Shown: positions 1 to 11,554 of the stretch, in pieces | Numbering within the stretch: the first letter of the stretch is position 1 | Layout: the number at the start of each line of letters is the position of its first letter | DNA from: Lithobates sylvaticus | Lineage: Eukaryota > Chordata > Amphibia > Anura > Ranidae | Length of the DNA stretch: 64,000 bases | Assembly (NCBI GenBank): GCA_028564925.1 | Contig: CM053026.1 | Coordinates: 606,318,457-606,382,456 of the forward strand | Direction: 5' to 3' | The notes under the pieces: model-generated | Database searches by the model: none | Told to the model about the DNA's origin: nothing | Seen by the model: the letters and a program-made list of their open reading frames with translations, nothing else | Translations under genes and position numbers: made by a program

Positions 1-993
1 GTCGGGAATCCTTTTGCAGAAATGACTGCTTCAATGCGGCGTGGCATGGAGGCAATCAGCCTGTGGCACTGCTGAGGTGTTATGGAGGCCCAGGATGCTT
101 CGATAGCGGCCTTAAGCTCATCCAGAGTGTTGGGTCTTGCGTCTCTCAACTTTCTCTTCCCAATATCCCACATATTCTCTATGGGGTTCAGGTCAGGAGA
201 GTTGGCAGGCCAATTGGGCACAGTAATACCATGGTCAGTAAACCATTTACCAGTGGTTTTGGCACTGTGAGCAGGTGCCAGGTCGTGCTGAAAAATGAAA
301 TCTTCATCTCCATAAAGCTTTTTAGCAGATGGAAGCATGAAGTGCTCCAAAATCTCCTGATAGCTAGCTGCATTGACCCTGCCCTTGATAAAACACAGTG
401 GACCAACACCAGCAGCTGACATGGCACCCCAGACCATCACTGACTGTGGGTACTTGACACTGGACTTCAGGCATTTTGGCATTTCCCTCTCCCCAGTCTT
501 CCTCCAGACTCTGGCACCTTGATTTCCGAATGACATGCAAAATTTGCTTTCATCCGAAAAAAGTACTTTGGACCACTGAGCAACAGTCCAGTGCTGCTTC
601 TCTGTAGCCCAGGTCAGGCGCTTCTGCTGCTGTTTCTGGTTCAAAAGTGGCTTGACCTGGGGAATGCGGCACCTGTAGCCCATTTCCTGCACACGCCTGT
701 TCACGGTGGCTCTGGATGTTTCTACTCCAGACTCAGTCCACTGCTTCCGCAGGTCCTCCAAGGTCTGGAATCGGTCCTTCTCCACAATCTTCCTCAGGGT
801 CCGGTCACCTCTTCTCGTTGTGCAGCGTTTTCTGCTACACTTTTTCCTTCCCACAGACTTCCCACTGAGGTGCCTTGATACAGCACTCTGGGAACAGCCT
901 ATTCGTTCAGAAATTTCTTTCTGTCTTACCCTCTTGCTTGAGGGTGTCAATGATGGCCTTCTGGACAGCAGTCAGGTCGGCAGTCTTACCCAT
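1..993 (-). pseudogene. Tc1-family transposase, one frameshift, C-terminus outside window
   Basis: This would be the cut-and-paste transposase of the element. The start ATG is at 993 and reads MGKTADLTAVQKAIIDTLKQ, an N-terminal paired-like helix-turn-helix. Compared with the family form as I recall it, two bases are missing near 922, which shifts the frame after about residue 27. Beyond that the minus-strand frame appears open to the window edge. It contains the HTH region, the catalytic motifs SDESKF (first Asp), FQHDLAPAH (second Asp) and NPIEN (Glu), and the C-terminal segment ending near SMPRRIEAVISAKG. Second Asp to Glu spacing is 34 residues, so it is DD34E. Apart from the one frameshift it looks nearly intact, implying recent activity of the family. 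Confidence 0.9.
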
Positions 994-1320
994 GATTGCG
1001 GTTTTGAGTAATGAACCAGGCTGGAGTTTTTAAAAGCCTCAGGAATCTTTTGCAGGTGTTTAGAGTTAATTAGTTGATTCAGATGATTAGGTTAATAGCT
1101 CGTTTAGAGAACCTTTTCATGATATGCTAATTTTTTGAGATAGGAATTTGGGGTTTTCATGAGCTGTATGCCAAAATCATCAATATTAAACAAGAAAAGG
1201 CTTGAACTACTTCAGTTGTGTGTAATGAATCTAAAATATATAAAAAGTCTAATGTTTATCAGTACATTACAGAAAATAATGAACTTTATCACAATATGCT
1301 AATTTTTTGAGAAGGACCTG
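1..1320 (-). mobile_element. Tc1/mariner DNA transposon (DD34E), cut by window start
   Basis: The terminal repeat at 1294-1320 ends in GAGAAGGACCTG and is followed by the TA target dinucleotide at 1321-1322, as expected for Tc1 elements. A second copy of the inner terminal motif (ATATGCTAATTTTTTGAGA) lies at about 1122-1141, giving the IR/DR layout of two transposase-binding repeats per end. The minus strand between them encodes a Tc1 transposase that runs off the window. The other terminus is outside the window. The good preservation suggests a fairly young copy. Confidence 0.93.
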
Positions 1321-1322
1321 TA

Positions 1323-2169
1323 GATCTAATATTTGCTTGTTTGAATATGTTGAAAACAAATCATCAGTTTCTATGGTGTGTACCTAATTTTACTGTATAC
1401 ATCACACGTTAAAGCCACATGGAAAGGTATGTTAACACCATATGGTAATAAAATCTTATAATCTCAACATATCATACCTTTACATTGTCACATGATGGCT
1501 ATGTATCTTTTAAATTATCTCACCATAGTGCTGGAACACAGGGTGAACTTTGTGCATATACTCATATATTGTTTATCAATGTGTTATACAAACATATTTA
1601 TGCCTTTATTTGCAAAGTGGTTACCTTGTCCATGCCTTCATATGTGTAGACAGCCCACCAACATCACCTGTTGCCACTTGGGATGCATTGCTAACTAAAA
1701 TGGCACAAACACAGACCAGGGTCCTACAACATAGTAGGCTGGTTCAGCTCTAATACCCACACAGCAATATTAATGGGGTGCTGACTGCAGGGACACAAAC
1801 ATAGACCTGGTCCTAGGAAATCCATGGCAATGGAGGATGTCACTACTAAAGGAGGGAGCCATGTCTTGCTGTAGCAGAAAAAATACGGCCTGCCAAACTC
1901 TGCCCCATTTATGATGATAGTCCACAGGAATCCCTGCCTCATTAGATGATGCAAAAAAGCCACCCCACACAACCAGACATCCACAGCTATCCTGGAGATG
2001 GTTATATATACTATTATGCACAAGCTGGCACATTACAGGAAGACTCATCATACCTACACACTCATATATATGAGAGAAAGAGAGAGAGATATATAGAGAG
2101 TCTTGAGACAACTTGGCAATACATACTCCATGCTCTTCTCTAATCACAACCCTAAGTCCAACAAAGCGA
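1323..2169. other. No gene recognised (intronic or intergenic)
   Basis: AT-rich DNA between the Tc1 element and the LINE fragment. Short open frames on both strands show no domain, no conserved motif and no consistent coding pattern. A short (GA)n/(TA)n run lies near 2070-2100. I see nothing else to annotate. Confidence 0.6.
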
Positions 2170-2741
2170 GCCACAAATGAGAACAAGAACTCTTCTTAGA
2201 CTTAACAGAAGAGGAATGGGAAAAAATATATACATGCAGTCTCAACACAGGAAAATTGATTTAAAATCCTTTCAAGGTGGTACAGAACCCCCCATAGAAT
2301 ACACAAAATCTACCCCAAAGGCCCACTTCAACTGGAACCTATGTATCGTTCACATACAGTAAACTCAGCAAAGACTGATACGTGATATGTTGTTCAGTTA
2401 CACATCTGAGTCAACACTATATTCCTGGTTCCTAATAGTTCATAACTAGCTGTTTTGCTTTTAGGAAGGAGCAGCGGATGGGAGGTGTGGTCTCCCCCCC
2501 ACACAGTTTGATCCCAGATGGGGAGTCAGGGGGTACCAGACTACACTCCTAACCTGGTCCCCAATGACTAATAATATGGCAATCACTGTTTATATATGGC
2601 CACACTCCACTTTGTCTTATGTATCTAAATGTATGAATCACCCATAGTTAGATGTCAACAATGGCTACTGTCTACAAATGTTCTTATGTTTTTTGATATC
2701 TGTAAACACTTCAATAAAAATTATTGGGAAAAAAAAAAAGA
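2170..2741 (+). mobile_element. LINE fragment, L1/Tx1-like 3' end
   Basis: A 5'-truncated non-LTR retrotransposon. The plus strand from about 2190 reads TEEEWEKIYTCSLNTGKIDL and soon after has a YRTP-like segment followed by a KSTPKA segment. This matches the region of L1/Tx1 ORF2 just after the reverse transcriptase core (W..I....S..I......YRTP..L.KI.P). The element ends with AATAAAAATTATTGGG and an A-run at about 2712-2741, the usual form of amphibian L1-type tails. The reading frame is decayed. Target duplications were not identified. Confidence 0.72.
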
Positions 2742-2749
2742 TTTTCCAT

Positions 2750-2830
2750 TTGCCCTCACGTTGTAAAGTGCTGCTCAAACGTTTGGCGCTATAATAGTTC
2801 TCTATAATTATAATAGTAATAATCATAATA
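2750..2830 (+). repeat. L2-like LINE/SINE tail remnant
   Basis: The run TGTAAAGTGCTGCTCAAACG, then GGCGCTATAATAG and a TAATAATAAT-like tail, matches the common vertebrate L2-type 3' end (GTAAAGCGCT...GGCGCTATATAAAT). It directly follows the poly(A) end of the LINE above. Only the tail is present. The L2 assignment rests on recalled consensus. Confidence 0.5.
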
Positions 2831-3872
<1,042 letters not shown>

Positions 3873-3957
3873 TGACAGAAAGTAATATGGAAATACATTT
3901 AAAAGAACTGAACACATCTCAAAAAATACATCAGGTTGTACAAGCAAATCATGCACA

Positions 3958-4437
3958 TTAAAAGAGAAGTCCAGCCTGAGCTCATTTGGCTGTACTTCTC
4001 CTATGGGTCACAGGAGTACAATTTGTTTTTCACTCCTATGACCCGTTTTCAGCAGAGAGTGGGCTAAAGTCTGCTCTCTGCTGATGTTACAGATTTCAGT
4101 CCAGGCACCGTGTCATCCCGACAATGCAAGTCTGGATACGCCCGATGCCTGGACTGACACCCATCTCAGAGAGCCGCTGAGAGGCTGAGATGGACGCTCC
4201 GCCCCTCCACAGCTCAGCTCTCCAATGAGCAAGGAGGGAGAAGAGCAGAGAGCTGTGATTGACAGTCTGCCGCACTCTTATTACGGATCTGTGAAAACCG
4301 AGCGATCAGCGATGTTCGATTGCTCGGTTTTCAATGCAGAGGCACCGGGGGACAGATGCAGCATCGGACCAATGCTGCATCCACCTAGGAAAGTATGATG
4401 GGGGCAAAAAAAAATGAAAACCATACTTCTCTTTTAA
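3958..4437. mobile_element. TTAA-flanked MITE with 13-bp inverted ends
   Basis: TTAAAAGAGAAGT at 3958-3970 is the perfect reverse complement of ACTTCTCTTTTAA at 4425-4437, with TTAA at each border. The ~480-bp interior is GC-richer than its flanks and non-coding. It has imperfect internal dyads, for example around 4300-4335 (CCGAGCGATCAGCG...CGATTGCTCGG). It lies ~100 bp downstream of the fstl5 exon. TTAA borders suggest piggyBac- or Kolobok-type mobilisation, but the ends are not a canonical form, so the superfamily is open. Confidence 0.7.
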
Positions 4438-6235
4438 GCCTGGCTGGTGACTTGCATATTACAGGCTCATATTTAGCTCATATTTCAAAGACATTTAACA
4501 AACACTATGCTAGTCATAACCCACCGATGCCTTGATTTAATGCTGAAATAATAACATATATGCTCATTACACAGATAAATAAAAAAAACAAAAACATTAA
4601 TAGATATTGAAATGTTAAGTTTTAGTTATGTTGCTGTTACGTAGATGACTTTAGGTGATACAAAATTTAGAAATGTGAATAGTCTCAGTCATTTTAAAGT
4701 GGACCTAAATATCCAAAAATGTATGCTTGTAACAAAGGGACTCAAGTAAAGGATACAGTACTTACATTAAAGACTCTGTATTGGTTGTTTTCCAAGACCC
4801 ACTTTTTCGAACCATTGCATAACATCTTTCCAAAATATTCCTGTTTCTAGACACTATTAATGACACTGTCAATGTAATCCAGTAATCAGAAGCACAAGTG
4901 GGCAGAGCATGGCTATCAAACTAGAAAAACAGTGGGTGCCTAGGCATTGTCACATGTGTGGAAGTACTTTGGTCTTCTAGTCAGGAATAAAGATGCTGTA
5001 TATTTATACTGAACTACTTTGTCACATTAAACTGTGCTATTAAATCCATGTTACATTTTCAAGTATAGGCAGTTACATTTTTTGGTGTATTTAACAATCT
5101 GTTTCTAATTTTAAAACTTGAAAACAGTCCCTCCTAGAAAGAAAGCAATTAATCATTGCTTGTTTTGCTATCCTCACCTATCCTCACCTATATACTCATC
5201 TTATCTGTCCCACTGTCTGTCCACAAGATCCTGTGTCCTGTAGTGGCATAGGAGCCAATGAAGTAAGGCACAGAGCACCGTGGGGGACTTCAACATCTGA
5301 CACACCTGGAAGTGTAGAATGCAGAAAGCTTCATTCTTCAACCAAGATGAGTTTGAAAGACAGAAGGATATTTTAGTATCCATTGCTTTCTTTGTCTGGA
5401 GGACTGCTTTTCAAGTTTTAAAAATAACAGATTTTTAAATACATCAAAAAAAATTGAACGGCCTATGGCCTTGTCCACATGCATCCTCAAGCAGTCACTC
5501 CCATTTATATCAATTGGGATGCAGGACACAGACACAGCAGCTGATCCCAGTTTGAAAGGAAGAAATATCTTGATAGCGTCACTAGTGACAAGCTGAACTG
5601 CCCTAGGTTTGGCTTGGCAGGAGGCCTGCAAACTTCTAAGAAGTTTGAACGCCAAACCCAAACCACATTGAAATCAACAGGTGCCAAATCTGCCAAATTA
5701 AAAATGCCCATTTGCTGGATTTATGTGTAAGAGAGAGTTAAAAACAACAGGATGTGGGGTGGAGGGCTGTCCTAGGGGAAATATGACAATGCACAAAAAC
5801 TTTTTAAAAAAATCCAATTGGCCAGGAGCAGTGTTTTAGTAGTATTGACACTTCCCCAAAAAGTTTTAACACTTTTGGCAGATGACTTTGACAGCTGTCA
5901 GTGCCAGATAAAAAATAAAAGAAAAAGAAAAACAGAAGAGAGACCCCTCTAGGCTTCTATATATTTTGGGATACCTTTGGAGAGGTTTCTTTGTTTTTTC
6001 TTAAATAAGCTGGCAAAACATGTAATTTGCCAGCATGTTTTTAGTTTATAAATTACTTATTTTTGCTGTAGCACATCCTGCAGCAAGAATGAAAGAGAAA
6101 AAAAATCTGTGTAGAATTCTGCCCAAAATACATACTTTACTTTGATCTCTTTGACTCTGATCTGGATTCTAAGGAGATACCTCACACGAAACAAAAATGA
6201 GGTCCCACTAATAATACCAAAACCTTAATCTGAGC
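4438..6235. other. fstl5 intron, no gene recognised
   Basis: AT-rich intronic DNA. A TTAAAGTGGACCTAAA motif near 4694 resembles one end of a MITE, but no partner end was found. Around 5450-5760 there is a more complex segment resembling old interspersed repeat material (for example GTTTGAACGCCAAACCCAAA). No open frame shows a domain. Confidence 0.5.
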
Positions 6236-6239
6236 AATA

Positions 6240-6560
6240 GGCCAGAAAAGGGTGGGTGAGCATTATTGCCCCCCTTTAAAAAAAAGGGGCCCCAAGATAT
6301 CACACCCCCCCCCATGTGAATGCGTGTTGGGTTCACAGCACCCCTACTTATTCCCAAAAAAAAGGTGTAACCAAGAAAAAAAGAGCTTGTTAGATATATA
6401 TAAGGAAAGGGCCAGAGATAGTCATAACATCATTGACCAAATATGGTCATATTTAGTCAATGTCCCTGCCCAAATATGGCCAGTGGCTATATTTGGGCAT
6501 TGAGGTCACTACTATCCCCGCTCCTTTGCTAAAGAGAAGCAGGGATTTTCCCATGATGGC
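6240..6560. repeat. Old interspersed repeat with palindromic CArG-type motifs
   Basis: A GC-rich piece (poly-C/poly-A with ...ATGTGAATGCGTGTTGGG...) resembles the repeat family of the foldback element at 39.3-40.2 kb. Next to it are two copies of CCAAATATGG, at 6437-6446 and 6470-6479. The second sits in a hairpin with TGCCCAAATAT and ATATTTGGGCA arms at about 6468-6500. CCAAATATGG fits the CArG consensus bound by SRF, but the repeat context argues for chance or element structure. Confidence 0.45.
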
Positions 6561-6598
6561 AGTGATTTCTACAGATGCCAGAACCCACAGCTTTCTAA

Positions 6599-6860
6599 AG
6601 CCCCATACACACGGTCGGACTTTTTCATCAATTTGGTCCGATCGGACAAGGTTGTTGAAAAATCAGACCGTGTGTATGCACCATCGGACAGTGTTCGTCG
6701 GTTTGTCCGTCGGACAAAGTCTTATCTCCTGCTGGAAAGATTTGCCGTCAACCCGGTCCGATCACACCAAATCCGAGCGTGTGTACGCTTGTCCGACGGA
6801 CAAAGTGCTACGCATGCTCAGAAGAAATTCTGTGACGGAAGCGCTCGGTCAGGTAAAACT
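6599..6860. repeat. Harbinger left terminal and subterminal repeat region
   Basis: Starts AGCCCCATACACACGG and carries many direct and inverted GGTCGGAC/GTCCGA copies through about 6800. The first 22 bases are identical to the left end of the 302-bp MITE at 37068, so that MITE belongs to this family. Clustered subterminal motifs are probably binding sites for the transposase complex; that role is an inference. Confidence 0.75.
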
Positions 6861-7355
6861 ACCTTTCCTAATCGACACAGCACATTCGTCACGCTGCAAT
6901 GTTAAAATGTCTTTAATGCAGCGCATTCTCTTTTTCTTTACAATGCAACAAGAATGACATGTTTTAGCTGCTCCTATTCACCCGCACTTCTCACAAACTT
7001 ACTTCTTTATTACTTTGCAGCATTTATACACTACATGTTTATTTTTACTCTGAACGGAAAAGAATCTTTGTTATTTTTTTACCATGATTTGTCTTTTTTT
7101 TTTTTTTTTGGGGAATACATATTTGAATGTTTTTTTTTTTTTTTTTTGGAGGGGGGTTGTGTGTCTCAAATTACCAAAAACACATTATTTACATTTGTAT
7201 TTCTTGCTTAAATTTACTAGGAGGTTGTTTGTTGTTGTTGCCCCTTGTTAATTCTACTTTAGGATTAGTGAAATGTACCAGCCTACTCAAAGAAAAACTG
7301 TCATTGTAGCAAAGTAAAACACAATAGTCAATGATTATTTCAAATCAAAAAAACC

Positions 7356-7361
7356 TTTATT
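7356..7361 (-). terminator. Polyadenylation signal of the MADF gene
   Basis: Minus-strand AATAAA, about 265 bases past the MADF stop codon at 7624. The intervening sequence has no long open frame and would be its 3' UTR. Upstream homopolymer T/G runs at 7096-7160 lie outside the predicted transcript. Confidence 0.55.
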
Positions 7362-7623
7362 TAGGTCACACCAACAAACCAAAGAGGAACGCAGCCATGG
7401 TGAAACTTGGGGAATTTGCAAAGTCTTGGCCCCCCACGGCAACCATCATTGTCCAAGCGTAGAAAATTGGGGGCCTGAGGAGTACGTATATTAAGGGGAG
7501 TGCAATCTGGTCGTGAAGTCCAAAGTATCCGGAACTGCAGCAGATGCCATCTAGGTCCCCAGGCTCTGGTACTACAAGAGGCTCCATCTTCTCTCACACC
7601 AGACTGATTGCAGGTCGTCACTC

Positions 7624-8815
7624 TCAGGTCTTCCTTCCACGCTTCCTTCCACGCTGTGGCTGTCGTGCTGGTGGGGTGGCAGAAGGAGGAGGAGGAGGAG
7701 GAGGAGGCGGAGCATGGTAACTATGGCAAACATGTGTGACTGGGGTCATCTCCCCAGCCCTACCCTTATTTAGGACATGGAGGATGAGCCCCTCACACAT
7801 GTTGCGTTGCCCCACCTCCATACCCATCATTTTTGTGACAACCACCGAGCCAAAGGTCTCCTCGTCGGCGGGTGTGGCATGTAGGGAGTCTGAAGCCTCT
7901 CTGATCATCCGGAGCGCTGACTGTGCCGCATAACCCCCCCTTCTCGCCCTTTTGTACGGAGGGCGGAGGGGAGGGGTTTGGGTGTCAGTCAGGCTCCGAG
8001 GCCTAGCCCCCTCTTGGCTGCCACTACCCAGCTGGTGGCTGCCACTAACCCCTGCCTCCTCCTGACTGCCACCTTCCACAGCCACCTCCTGGCTGAGGTC
8101 TTCCTGTGTAGGAAAAAGGGACATAGTTTCAGTTATTTGTTCATCAAACACACACAATTCTCATCTAGTGACTGGTGCAAAATGTTTACAAATAGAAAAC
8201 CATACAATTCTCAGCCCAGCAGTTTAGATTCTGGCCCCAAATGTCTCCCACACCACTGTCTGTTGATATGTCAAACACGTTAGGAACTAAGCAATTGGCG
8301 ATCCTGAATTAAGTGAACATCATTCATTATTCCCATAAATGGTAACAAAACTACTATACCTGGAACAAGCTGGGCTCCTCCACCTCTTCCAGACTGGAAG
8401 GCCCAGGTTGCTCCTCGGAAGCCTCATCAGGGGTGGGCTGTGCGCAAGGAAGCGTGGAAGGAGGAGTTGAGGTTGGCTCCGTGACATCAGCCTGGTCCTT
8501 CAGAAAATGGAGACTCTGATAGTACCAGAGCTTGGGGACATAGACCTCATCTGCTGAAGTTGCAGTTTCCTCAGACTTCACGACCTTCTTCCTCTCCCTG
8601 ATATACGCACTCCTCAGGCTGCCAATTTTCTTTCTAATATCATCAACAGTTGCCGTGGGGAACCTTGGCTTGACAAATTCCACAAGTTCCTCCAGGGCTG
8701 CGTGCCTCTTTGGTTTGTTGGTGTAATGTGGGTGTATACCCTGCCACAATATGGGAAAATCCCTGTATTTGGCAATGAAGAGGGGGAGAAAACTCATGTC
8801 GTTGAATCCCTTCAT
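7624..8815 (-). CDS. MADF/BESS-type DNA-binding protein of the Harbinger element, two coding exons
   Basis: Coding exons are 8815-8360 and 8103-7624, giving 311 residues. The donor CAG|GTATAG is at 8360/8359 and the acceptor CTACACAG just before 8103; the phase-0 junction joins LFQ to EDLSQE. A non-coding first exon probably ends at 8950 (GAAG|GTACAA), with acceptor TTGCAG before 8823. Residues ~7-100 form a MADF domain (Myb/SANT-like helices: FLPLFIAKYRDFPILW, then RHAALEELVEFV, DIRKKIGSLRSAYIRERKK, KLWYYQSLHFL). Residues ~230-265 (DEETFGSVVVTKMMG and after) resemble a BESS interaction motif. A basic, proline-rich tail ends RGRKRGRKT, a likely nuclear signal. MADF proteins occur as the second gene of Drosophila PIF elements, so a DNA-binding partner role is inferred. 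No disruption seen. Confidence 0.85.
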
Positions 8816-9128
8816 ATCAATCTCTGCAAGACACAACAACACACCAAACCCTATAAATTATGTCAGGCTAAACTCTCCTAATCTTCTCCATAAAGAAGCC
8901 TCAAGTTCAAATCAGTCTAGGCTAGTTATGTACCAACGTTAAATTGTACCTTCGTTTGTAGCGATCGTCTCGTGTGAGTTTTCTCTCCCCTCGTCTCCCA
9001 GATCGTGGCTACGACACAGGCGTGTGACGTTTTATATACACTGCGCATGCTTCAAACTCCGCCCGCCCCTGACGATCTTTCTCGTCTATTCCCCACCCCT
9101 TCTCTTTACGGCGTAGTGGGGAGAGCAC
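8816..9128. promoter_or_regulatory. Divergent promoter region of the MADF and Myb-like genes
   Basis: The two start codons lie 313 bp apart, facing away from each other. The central part (about 8955-9125) is GC-rich compared with its surroundings. It holds GTGACGTTTTATATACACTG near 9025-9045 (a CRE-like TGACGT next to a TATA-like TTTATATA) and a CCGCCCGCCCC GC-box-like run near 9060. A shared bidirectional promoter would couple expression of the two partner proteins; this is an inference from layout. Confidence 0.6.
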
Positions 9129-10482
9129 ATGGCGGGGACACAGCAGGTGCGCCACAAATATCCCACCAACGAGGAGGAGGACGAGGAAAGTCCGGAGGCA
9201 GAAACGTCCCGATCCCGGAACCTGAAATTCAAGGCCTCCAATGTGTCATTTGGAGAAATGTTGGAGATGGTGGACATATTAAAGAGGAGCGACTATGATG
9301 GGAAGTATGGGCCTTACCTCAACCCCAATGTCCGCAAGGCCAAGATCATGTCTAAAGTTGTGAGAAGGCTGTACAATAATTTTGGGGTACAACGATCCAA
9401 GGAGCAACTCAGGAAACGCTGGTCAGACCTGAAACTGAGGGAGGCCGATCAGTACAGAAAGATCAAGAGAATTCTTCAAAAAAGTAAGTAGTTGTGTTTT
9501 GTGTTTGATTTCTTGTTGCATACTGCTCCATTGTGTTTTGATTTTTACCAAGTTGTACATTCCAAAATGGCCACTTTCAGGTTCGTCTGTGCATTCGATC
9601 GTACTCAGCCTCGATCTTTCTGCCACTGTCATGGTCGTGTGTGTGTGCATTCGATCGTACGCAACCTCGATCGTTCGGCCACTTATAATACGATGTTTGG
9701 TGTTTTTTGGGGGAAAGGAAGTTTGTTCTCACTAGAAATGTCATCAAGAATGTAAAGCCAATTTATTCAATGTAAAGGAGAGGTCACTCAGTAGCTGTTT
9801 ACCCATCTGGACTCTAGAGCACTAGTGCTGGGACACCCAAACCCCCTTTTTATTATGCTTTTCCACACATGTGCTCCAGTGGATACTAGAGGGGGTCTCC
9901 ATCACACAAACTTCTACCAAAAAGCTAGTCAGTTTAGCACCTTTACAAAGTGACTTCATTCATGTAGTTGACATTTGTAACTGGCCAAACTAAAATAGTG
10001 TCCGTCACTTTCAAGCAATGTTTGTCATTTCCTATTTCTGCCCTCAATAGCTTGTGTTGCTAAATCTTCCTTTTGGACATTCTCATAGGGGAGCGAAAAC
10101 TTGGGCCGTCTGAGGAAACCCCCAAACCAACACCTACCAAAAAAGGGGAAAGAGCAGAAGCAGAGGAGGAGGAGGAGGAGGAAGGAGAGATCATCGAACT
10201 TGGAGAAATTGTCACCACAACAGGTGAGTGTGGGAGAACACAGCTACTGGTAAGCTAATCCATGTATGGCTGCCTCATTTCCAACACCCCATTTTTGTTT
10301 GTTTGTGGTTTTTAGGTGACGTGGATGTTGTGGAAGAAAAATCGCACTTTACCACAGAGAGTGCCCACGTACTCATCGGAGAGATAATGGTCTGCAATAG
10401 AGATCTAGATTACATAAAGCAAAACATCAATGATGTTCAACAAAAATTGAAGAACATCATTGATATTTTAGGAAAAATATGA
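9129..10482 (+). CDS. Myb/SANT-like accessory protein of the Harbinger element, three exons
   Basis: Exons 9129-9483, 10089-10223 and 10316-10482 join to 218 residues. Donors are AAAAAA|GTAAGT and CAG|GTGAGT; acceptors are CATAG before 10089 and TTTTTAG before 10316; both junctions are phase 1. Residues ~38-115 form a Myb/SANT-like (trihelix-type) domain: ASNVSFGEMLEMVDIL, then YGPYLNPNVRKAKIMSKVV and QRSKEQLRKRWSDLKLRE. A glutamate-rich middle (EEEEEEEGEIIELGEI) and an alpha-helical C-terminus (IGEIMVCNRDLDYIKQNI, KLKNIIDILGKI) follow. In zebrafish Harbinger3 the Myb-like protein carries the transposase into the nucleus and binds the DNA ends; I infer the same role. The start follows the GC-rich promoter directly. 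No frameshift or stop seen. Confidence 0.87.
9584..9682. repeat. Short duplicated segment in the Myb-like gene intron
   Basis: The first intron contains a near-tandem duplication: GTGCATTCGATCGTAC followed by an AACCTCGATC-type run occurs at about 9588-9615 and again at about 9645-9675. It does not affect the exons. No function is evident. Confidence 0.6.
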
Positions 10483-10534
10483 AAACGCACCAAGTAATTA
10501 ACACACATTTGTGCCAGCTTCAGAACACATTTGC

Positions 10535-10810
10535 AACTTAAAAACTGTCTGAAATTTGGAACATGCACACATTGTGTCCACATGTGCTAGCTCCCACCAT
10601 GGTGGATGAATGGCAACGTTTTTTTGGGGGTGCAAACACTTTACGAACTACGAAAGTGGTTGTGGTGAAGGGGTTGCACCCCCAAAAAACGTCCATTCAT
10701 CCCCATGATGGAAAATGGCACTTTTGAAGCTTCTAGGCATGTGTTTTACCATCTAATGACCATTTTCAGTCCCAAATTGTGTGCATGTTCCAAATTTCCA
10801 CTTTTCGGGG
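10535..10810. repeat. Long imperfect inverted repeat between convergent Harbinger genes
   Basis: GAAATTTGGAACATGCACAC at about 10552-10571 pairs with GTGTGCATGTTCCAAATTTC near 10779-10798. Closer in, GGATGAATGGCAACG with TTTGGGGGTGCAA (about 10602-10638) pairs with TTGCACCCCCAAAAAACGTC and CATTCATCC (about 10673-10701). The arms can fold into a ~250-bp stem-loop. It lies just past the Myb-like stop and ahead of the opposing transposase gene. It may be a nested MITE or a structural spacer. Confidence 0.7.
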
Positions 10811-11129
10811 GTGACCCCCCCATGTGATGAAGGCAAGATCAAACACACTTTGAACATATAGTCATGTCTGATCTTGTCTTCACTTTACAAAGTTGAACTT
10901 TCCAAGTTCCTAGGTTCTGTTTTGCTCCATGCCTGGTTTTACCAATTGCGGAATGTTTGTAAACAATGTTGTAAATAACCAAGATGTTGTCAGTTTTGGC
11001 GTGAAGATTGTAAACGCACTTGGGAATGTTTTCCTAGTAAACTTTTATTTTTCTAAATGTGTGGCTTCCTTATTTAAAAAACACAATGCATTATGTATGT
11101 AAAATGAAAAGGATATGGGGGGCAATGGG

Positions 11130-11240
11130 TGTTATTTACTAAAGGCAAATCCACTTTGCACTCCAATTTTCTTTCCCGGGGAACTTTTTCAATGCACTTG
11201 TAGAGCATAGCGGATTTGACTTATGTAAATGACACCCACA
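11130..11240. repeat. Fragment of a TTTACTAAAGGCAAAT-type MITE
   Basis: TTTACTAAAGGCAAATCCAC, followed by the CTTTGCACTCCAATTTTC-type region, resembles the motif at 20466 (GATTTACTAAAGGCAAATAG). The family is common in frog genomes to my recollection. Only one end is evident here, inside the Harbinger element, so it would be an older or partial nested insertion. Confidence 0.4.
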
Positions 11241-11536
11241 GTGCTTTGTACGAAAACACGGAGCACAGCATTTTGGAGAATACACACATGTCAGACCTGG
11301 TGATGAAAAGGAGTATTTTGGGTGTCAGTTATGCAGTACAAACCTTCTCTAGACCAAAGATTAGGTAGCAAACACACAACATGAGAATAATCTTTTTGGG
11401 AAGAAGAGACTGTTACCTCCTTTTGCCCAGAAAGTGCATTCCCACTGTCGAAGGCAAAGGGAAAAAATGTCAAAGTAAAATAAGCTAAAAAGAAGACTGA
11501 AATGACATGAAATCATAGGTTGGTTAAAATATCAGA

Positions 11537-11542
11537 TTTATT
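11537..11542 (-). terminator. Polyadenylation signal of the Harbinger transposase gene
   Basis: Minus-strand AATAAA about 13 bases beyond the transposase stop codon at 11555-11557, giving a very short 3' UTR. No other signal of this kind was noted nearby. Confidence 0.55.
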
Positions 11543-11554
11543 AAAAAATGCCTC

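Noticed and set aside
188-427. 79-codon minus-strand open frame with its own ATG
   Set aside because: It is in the wrong frame relative to the Tc1 transposase, which runs open through the same bases.
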